Source: Filosporella fistucella
Taxonomy: Eukaryota > Ascomycota > Leotiomycetes > Helotiales
Assembly (NCBI GenBank): GCA_030077755.1
Contig: JAQJZZ010000004.1
Location: 2,170,001 to 2,234,000 of the forward strand
DNA: 64,000 nt
Direction of reading: 5' to 3'
In this document: in pieces, positions 57,721 through 64,000 of the stretch
How the letters are laid out: every line of letters starts with the position of its first letter
How positions within the stretch are numbered: the stretch's first letter is position 1
Notes under the pieces: generated by a model
The model's database searches: none
Told to the model about the DNA's origin: nothing
Seen by the model: only the letters and a program-made list of their open reading frames with translations
Made by a program: the position numbers and the translations under genes

Positions 57721-59625
57721 TTATACAACATGTATAGTAGTGGACACTCTGCCACATTGACAACGTTCCAGTTCTGATACGATATGACGATAAAAGCCAT
57801 TCAACCCGTGGACATTTGACTCTCCGTCTTCAAGCTTATTGCAGTCTTCTTCTCGAATCGTCTGTTCCTCATCGCCCTCTGGAGGAAGAACGATACTTCC
57901 AAATTCCTCCGGATAGTCTCCAGACAAGCAATGCAATACAACGTTCTTGTAAGTCTCACCCATCCATAATGATATGTCTCTCAGAACATAACTGACAACT
58001 CTCTCCCGGAAGGCTTCCGCAGGCAAGTTCGACTTCAGGAATTCATCGAGCCGTCTCCACAGGCCTACCTCGAAAAGTATCATGCCTAGGCTGTACACGT
58101 CGAATTCTTTCTTGAACACCTGTGATTGATCCGTTGAAGCCGTAATCCTGCGAGCTTCTGGATGGCGGTATATATCCAGAACAGAAGACCGCATGGTAAG
58201 AGACTTTCCTCCTGGCTTGTCCGGCCTCGAAAAATCGAACCCAATGATGTGTGGCTCTGAAAATTGCACTCCCCCATTTTCGTCTTTGAAAAAGAGTATG
58301 TTGTATGCATTCAGACTCTTATGGACCCAATCAACGTTATGAAACTCAAGCAAAGAGGTCGCAAGCAAGGCTGCAATTTCAAAACGGCTCTCAAGTGAAG
58401 GTGTTTGAGTTGGTTGTTTGGGGTCTTTCCTTGGTGCTAGCAGATCAAAGAGTGAAATCGGCTCATTCTTTTGTGATGCATTCGATGGAAGTCGGTATAA
58501 CAACGCTCTATCCTGCTTGGTTGGATGGCAAATATAGCCAATGCAGTCAAGCACTCTCAGAGACCTCGGCTTATTGGTAACTGAGAGCTGCTGTGCGAGT
58601 TGTTCGACCCGCGTATGAGCCAGGAGAACCTGTTCTGGTTTCCACTTCTCATCGTAAAAGTACCACTCGACTAGAACCCATTGAGCGGGTTGAAAGCTTA
58701 AATTGGAGTCTCTGCCTACAGCGTGTTAACCAAGACTTTCAATGTCTCTTTGGGACTTACACTTTGTGGTGTACGTTGTCAAAAATCTTCGACTTCTCAA
58801 CATTTTGCTGTCGATTCTAACATCATTGTACTCTTTCCTTAAGGGGTCACCCAACAGCTCGACACCCTTGGCCTTCTTCGTATGGGCACTACTGCTGACG
58901 GACTCGTACTGGCTTTCGGCTGCCGCGGCTTCGATGTTATCAAGATCTTCTGTTTGTGTACTTCTCCCAACGATATCTGAGGATAGTTTGACTGCCAAAA
59001 GCTTTTTACTTTGACGCGGGGCCATCATCGCTAACGCATCATTCCAATATTTGAAACGAGTTATCATATCTTTGAGACTCTGCTTGTCGGATTCATTCCA
59101 GGTCACGATACCATACTTAACACGCCTCAAGAACTTGGTTTTGGATTGCAGATTGTCCCTGAGACCACGATACTTGTGAGAAGCTGCCGCAATATCGGCC
59201 TGCGATCCTTCAATTCCGGGGACAGGAACAGATGAAAGTCCATCGATCAGCGAAGGTTCGCTCTGGTCTCTGGACTCAAACGCTCTGTTATATTTAGATA
59301 GTAACTTGTCAATATTTTCAAGAATCTCGACCACTTGCCAAATGGCATCGTGTAGCGCTTGACGGATAGTGGTCGCTGGTGAAGTCCACGTTGCCGTTGA
59401 TATTATACCAACTGTCACCGGGTCTTTGCTGGCGGATTTAATTATTGCTTGTAGGTTCTCATTCCCAGTCGCCCATTCGACGTAACGAAAGGTTTCGAAT
59501 CGGAGCATCATTACTACCTGCGCAGCCTCAGAGCCAAAGTTGCGAGCTGCGGCTATAGCTCGCCAGACGGCAAGAGACCTCTCGATGAGGCTCATTGAGC
59601 TCGTCACTATCCCTAATTGCGACAT
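57721..59625 (-). CDS. HeLo-domain pseudokinase (MLKL-like architecture)
   Basis: Exons on the minus strand 59625-58761 and 58715-57721; 619 aa, start chosen at MSQLGIVTSS. Residues about 1-215 match the fungal HeLo (prion-inhibition/propagation) domain pattern: a hydrophobic first helix, then AAQVVMMLRFETFRYVEWA, which parallels the LRLDIAKARLSRWGEA helix of HET-S. A Ser/Ala-rich linker leads to a C-terminal kinase fold (about 330-600). There the HRD motif is HKS (H420-K421-S422), so the catalytic Asp is missing, and the DFG region reads GFDFSRP (D449). It should bind but not transfer phosphate. HeLo domains can insert in membranes and kill cells after activation, and the four-helix bundle plus pseudokinase order is that of the necroptosis executor MLKL. 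Activation partner is unproven; the adjacent divergent kinase is the obvious candidate. Confidence 0.8.
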
Positions 59626-59934
59626 CTTGATGCAGGAAATCGCAAGTAAATCAAGATACCTCAAACATGTTTTTGCAACAAAACATCATGAGAATCTTCC
59701 AGGTTCCGACTTCGAGGGACTAAGGCGGGGAATCAGAGCAGTCGTGACCAATGGATTGTGCATGGGCTGACGATGGTGTTGTGTTACCACACCTCCACTC
59801 ACGCGGAATTCGATCAGGCCAGCACAGCCAGTAAGGATGGTCTATTCATTCAATAGGCTGCGAAGCCGAAGTTCGTAAACGACTTCTCTGCAGTTGAAGC
59901 ACGACTTTGGCTCAATAATTCACACTTTCTGAAA
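59626..59934. promoter_or_regulatory. Shared promoter of pseudokinase and kinase genes
   Basis: 309 bases between divergent start codons. No distinct motif seen. The short shared region implies co-regulation of the two kinase-fold genes. Confidence 0.45.
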
Positions 59935-61269
59935 ATGGAGATTTCTCCCATTCCCCGCCGATACACCAGCAGCCGCACAAAAATAGCCAGCAATGTATCT
60001 GGCCCTCTGGCATTCATCAAACTCGCGCTTGAAGAACTCCAGGTGCCGTTCGTGTACTTCAAGCGAGGCTTGAAAGTCAAGGCTAGCACAGGAGCTTCCT
60101 TTCGTGTCCAATACTTTGATATCAATGACACAAATATGATCAACCACCTGCATGCTGTTCACCGAGCCGATTACTTTCCTTTAGAAAAGCATCACCCAAA
60201 GGAACATGCTGCTGATAGCAACGAGACCTACTTCCAAATTCTCCCTTCCAATTTCACGAAGGGTCAATGGCTAGTAGCCAAACACATTGCCCCAATCGAC
60301 GAGCAGGAACGAGAGATGATAGAGTTTGATGAGACACAATCCGGCGCTATCCGTCTCGCAGCGATGTCTCTCGAGTTGAGGATCCTCGCCCATGAGCCAA
60401 TCAGGAAACACCCGAATATTATAAATATCCTTGCTTTCGCCTGGGAGAAGGAGCTTGACGATTACGACCGAAGATGGCCAATATTAGTGATGGAGAACGC
60501 GGACTGTGGAACTTTGGCTGATATGAACGAACTTGGTCAATCGCCCCTTGAACATCTTCAGAATGGATTAAGAATTGCTTGTGATGTGGCTTGTGGACTT
60601 GCCGCAATTCACGCCTGTGGTATTGTCCATTCCGATCTGAAATTTGAGAATGTGTTGATCTTCGAGCAGCCGGACGGCTCCCTTCTCGCAAAAATATCAG
60701 ACTTCGGATTGTCTCTTGTGGTTCCTGATATAGTGGCTTCTGGGGTAGATTTTTCTACGAAAGTCGAGCTTTTGGGCTTCACGAGGCCATGGGAAGCACC
60801 AGAGTCATACCAATCAATAGCGCTTGCAGACATATTGAAGGTTGACACCTATGCATTCGGCTTGCTTTTCAGTCGATTGGTAGCGAAAGGCCAGAACATA
60901 TTCGAGGCTTTTCGTGTGAAAGACGAGGCAGAATTTGACAATGCGGACGATGGCTATGATTTTGAAGGAATCTCCCAACTGAAGGAGGGAGGCAGGTCAA
61001 TGATTGATCACGCACATCGATTCGTCAAATCTCACAATTTTCTTTCAGAAGCAGATCTTCAACCATTGCTTAAGATAGCAGATCTTTCACTTCACACGAG
61101 TCCTGAATCTCGAAGTCCGATGGAAGATTTAGCCAAGATGGTCTGTATCACTGCTGAGAGGGGGTTTGGCACAATTGATGAGTTGGTTCTCCAAGTTCAC
61201 GCGATACGTTATGCTGATCTTCGCAAGGAAACCTCTGCCTTTGCTGTTTGGCGGGGATTCGGCTGCTAA
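59935..61269 (+). CDS. Active protein kinase, probably the 5' part of a kinase-ankyrin gene
   Basis: Open from the ATG at 59935 for 444 codons. After about 95 residues of N-terminal extension comes a complete kinase domain: WLVAKHIAP with Lys116, the Glu helix (LAAMSLELRIL), a VMENADCGTL hinge, VHSDLKFENVL (H232-S233-D234, a non-RD type with the catalytic Asp kept), SDFGLS (D256-F257-G258) and an APE-like WEAPESY. It lacks transmembrane segments. The frame stops at 61269, only 74 bases before a Sel1/ankyrin frame begins. A +1 reading through 61133-61282, then a consensus-like intron 61283-61340, joins smoothly to that frame, so the two are probably one gene with an unrecognised splice or a real frameshift. 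It is head-to-head with the HeLo pseudokinase. Confidence 0.82.
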   Translation: MEISPIPRRYTSSRTKIASNVSGPLAFIKLALEELQVPFVYFKRGLKVKASTGASFRVQYFDINDTNMINHLHAVHRADYFPLEKHHPKEHAADSNETYFQILPSNFTKGQWLVAKHIAPIDEQEREMIEFDETQSGAIRLAAMSLELRILAHEPIRKHPNIINILAFAWEKELDDYDRRWPILVMENADCGTLADMNELGQSPLEHLQNGLRIACDVACGLAAIHACGIVHSDLKFENVLIFEQPDGSLLAKISDFGLSLVVPDIVASGVDFSTKVELLGFTRPWEAPESYQSIALADILKVDTYAFGLLFSRLVAKGQNIFEAFRVKDEAEFDNADDGYDFEGISQLKEGGRSMIDHAHRFVKSHNFLSEADLQPLLKIADLSLHTSPESRSPMEDLAKMVCITAERGFGTIDELVLQVHAIRYADLRKETSAFAVWRGFGC

Positions 61270-61343
61270 TGAGCTTCCTGAGGTACAATCTCCTTAATTT
61301 CATTCCAATTGTAGGCCTCTTCTGACGTTTTTACTTCAAGGCG

Positions 61344-63572
61344 ATGTATAAATGGAATAGAGACCTCATGATTGCAGCTGGGCCTGACATCATAAATGAT
61401 CTCCTCATGAGGTCACGAGCCGACATAAATAGCACTGATCCAGCGTCAAACAGTGAAGGAGCCTACAGATTATTCAATCTTGCCAAGTGGACATTATCAG
61501 GAGATCTTGGACCGTTCCCCAAAGAAACATGCCTAGAGTGGTTTCTGGAGGCAGCGGAAAGTGGTAACGTTGAAGCACGCTCCACCGTCTTCAATGTCCA
61601 CACCGCTCTCGGATATCCTTTTCCGAAAGAGATGCTAGAGCCATTGGAAGAGTGGCTTGTGGACGCATGCGTAAAGGATGAGAATCCAGGCCAATCTACT
61701 CTAATGGAGCTGTTCCCACATCTAGTCGAATCATGTCTTAAGACACTTCGAGATACATATTGTGGGTATGGCCAAGATTGCTTCGGAGAAGAATGGAGGC
61801 AAGAATTCCCCTTAGATTCTCCAGATGCATTTCTCGAGTTGGTTCTACTCAGCGAAACTGACATTAACGAACTTCATGACCGACCTGATTTGGCATGTAG
61901 AATGACCTGGCTTCATTACGCCGCTAGCTGCGGTCGGGATGATATTGTCAAGCTTCTGATAGAGCATGGTAGTGATCCTAATATCTTGAACGATTATGGA
62001 GAGACACCGCTATTCATGGCATGTCAGGCTGGCCGGTTCGAAGTGGCGCGCTTCTTGTGCCCGCTCACCCAGCCACGCACCGATGGTGAGAATGGTACCA
62101 CGGAACTACACTCTCTAGATCGATTTGAATGTAATGTGATGCTGGAAATTGCTCGCATGCTCGTTGATTGGGGTTGTAATATCAACGCGATCGATAATGA
62201 TCTTGGACTGACCCCATTGTCATTTATCCTCAATCGCGATGGTCTAAATGCCTACGCAGCCGCGGGGACTTTGCTAGAACTCGGAGCAGATCCGCTAGTC
62301 AAGGATCAAAAAGGCGTTGATTCAGTTGTTCAAGCAACTTGCAACTTTTCTCTCGAGCAAGTTAAAGCTGTTATCCATTATGTCCCAGAGGAATGTGTCC
62401 TCGCGGCGAAGGCGGAGGCCTTGTGGTTTCTGCTAGAGCTTGAATACTGCGAGTGCTTGATTCGCGGTGGGCAGAACTTCATTCCCGGGGCCACAGAAGT
62501 TTTGGGGTATCTCTGTAATAGTCCGGTGCTTGTCGAATTGGAAAGGAAAACACATCATCCGGTTCTCACTGTAGCTTGTGCCAGCTCTCCACTTGAGTTT
62601 ATCCGGATACTGCTTCAACTGCGTCCGAGCATCAACATCAATGAAGTAACACACTCCGGCAACAAATATGACACTGCGCTCATGGCAGCTGTACTCAAGA
62701 ATCGATCTCAGGTTGTCGACTTTCTTTTGGAATCTGGCGCTGACCCTACTTTGAAGCGACTGGAAAATGACTGGACACCACTCTTCTACGCGGTCACGGT
62801 TTCGCCAGATATAGTCCGTTCAATTGTGAAATCCATGGAATCTACAATATCCTATGAGGCAGCTGTTCAATACGTCAACACCCGAGATAGTGCTGGAGTG
62901 ACAGCCTTTGATACCGCCGTCATGGGTGAATTCTATGGTTCGGCAGACGTGCTGTCAGAATACAAGCCCGACTTCCTCTTGTTCACCTCCAGATACAGTG
63001 AAGAGAGAACGACGATGATGAATTTCCTCGGTCATGTCTTCTATATGGCCAATCAGCTAGAATACTTACTCAAGTTGCTCAAAGATCCATCGGAGTGTCT
63101 AGTTATTGATAATGAAGGTGTGACATTGTTGCATGCTGTAGTTGGAGCAACGATAGGTAAGTACCAAGCTTGAACCCTACATAATCCCATCCTAACTTCA
63201 AAACTAGAACGAACTACGGAAGATGAAGTCGAAAGTATCCTTGATACCGTCCTAAAACTTTTCAACAGGCCCGAATTTGCTAATATTCGTACACACGAAC
63301 AAAGCACGCCAATCCACTATGCGTCCCGTTCTGGCAATATGATTGCACTAAGGAAACTCGAGGAAGTTTTTGGTGATGCAATTGATTGGCATGCGACGAG
63401 CTCGCAAGGATGGACGGCATTGGACGAAGTTGAATCAAGACAATTTCGAGACTACTCGGAATTAGGCCGCCTCGCAAGAGCCCGCAATGATCGGCGAACT
63501 GAAGCTACATTGGACTTCCTTCTTCAAAAGGGCGTTGGGCGTAGTGGGAAAGGACTGAGTGGTGGCGAATGA
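61344..63572 (+). CDS. Sel1/ankyrin-repeat protein (likely C-terminal half of the kinase)
   Basis: Exons 61344-63156 and 63208-63572; 725 aa if it starts at its own ATG. The first 140 residues look like Sel1-type repeats (AYRLFNLAKWTLSGDLGPFPKETCLEWFLEAAESGNVEA). Several ankyrin repeats follow: TWLHYAASCGRDDIVKLLIE with PLFMACQAGRFEVARFL; LTPLSFILNRDGLNAYAAAGTL; TALMAAVLKNRSQVVDFLLE with PLFYAVTVSPDIV; and in exon 2 TPIHYASRSGNMIALRKLEE. Ankyrin arrays bind ligands or partners and often act as the sensor part of fungal STAND or kinase proteins. A TGA sits 18 bases upstream of the ATG in frame, so a separate start is possible, but kinase-Sel1-ankyrin fusions are a known fungal layout. Confidence 0.78.
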
Positions 63573-64000
63573 TCTTTCATCCATACTGCAACTCTTGCCT
63601 AGACGAGGAACAAATGTTAAATGTTTGTATGAGGAATCTATAGAGCATAAGGTTAGAAAGATATAGTATTACTTGTCTATGAGATCTTAACATTTATAAA
63701 CCCCTTTATTATAAATAGATTTATATTATCCAGGTTGCGGGCGGCCGAGGCGGCCACGCTTTGCCCTCGCGATTCTTAATAGTAACCATAGTATAGATTA
63801 ATTAATTTAGGACCAAATTATATGCTAATCAAATGCAAATAGGCTAGGAATTAGTCGCGTATTGCATATACCTTGCTCCTTACCTTTATTTTAATTATGG
63901 CACGCCCGGAACTGGTTCCTATCATAGCTTGACCAGAGTCAGCTTTGCGTTCTCAAATGAGACGGATGCAACGACCTCGCCAAGGGGAGATTGACGTTGT
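63573..64000. other. AT-rich tail with GC hairpin and partial repeat
   Basis: No complete gene. 63640-63900 is AT-rich apart from a GC island at 63738-63771 containing an inverted repeat, GGCCG(63743-63747)-AGG-CGGCC(63751-63755). From about 63907 the sequence resembles the fragment at 56110-56180 (frame TRVSFAFSNETDA) and then runs off the window. Confidence 0.5.

Overview
The window looks like nuclear DNA of a filamentous ascomycete (Pezizomycotina). Most genes carry short introns of about 40-110 bases with GT/AG ends. The protein families are typical of such fungi: a GT90/CAP10 glycosyltransferase, a hybrid histidine kinase, a PTH11-like rhodopsin-domain protein, a Zn2Cys6 regulator and HeLo/Het-C proteins. 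Two decayed coding relics show stop codons explainable by C-to-T change, as left by repeat-induced point mutation (RIP). Protein style suggests Leotiomycetes, but that is only an impression. No rRNA, tRNA, CRISPR array or intact transposon was seen. All exon joins were worked out by hand from splice consensus plus frame and family continuity.

Layout. 1-12 kb: a GT90 glycosyltransferase, a two-PAS hybrid histidine kinase and a seven-TM rhodopsin-domain protein, separated by long gene-free stretches. 13.2-18.2 kb: a compact trio of zinc alcohol dehydrogenase, AttM-like metallo-beta-lactamase-fold lactonase and succinate-semialdehyde dehydrogenase. Together these could turn a gamma-lactone into hydroxyacid, semialdehyde and succinate. 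They share GCGGGG (CreA-type) motifs in their promoters. 20-28 kb: a GPI-anchored alkaline phosphatase, a hemerythrin-domain protein, a secreted GH5 endoglucanase and an uncharacterised acidic protein.

28.2-49.5 kb: a dense run that reads as a nitrogen-compound catabolic cluster. It holds an amidohydrolase, an amino-acid permease behind six GATA-factor sites, a secreted HD-domain hydratase-like protein, a peroxisomal D-amino-acid oxidase (ends SKL), a divergent RidA deaminase (ends SRL), an M19 membrane dipeptidase, a Zn2Cys6 regulator, a fused hydantoinase/5-oxoprolinase, an allantoate/nicotinate-type MFS carrier and a D-2-hydroxyacid dehydrogenase. A plausible route is: dipeptides or cyclic amides are imported and split, D-amino acids are oxidised in peroxisomes, RidA removes the imine, and the keto acid is reduced.

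49.5-64 kb: a more repetitive, AT-rich region with self-recognition and cell-death type genes. These are a secreted GPI-anchored Het-C-like/VWA protein, and a head-to-head pair made of a HeLo-domain pseudokinase (MLKL-like layout) and a catalytically complete kinase followed directly by an ankyrin-repeat frame. Decayed relics and a diverged repeat lie around them. The head-to-head pair, which recalls the RIPK3-MLKL arrangement of animal necroptosis, and the lactone-to-succinate trio are the two most interesting systems here.
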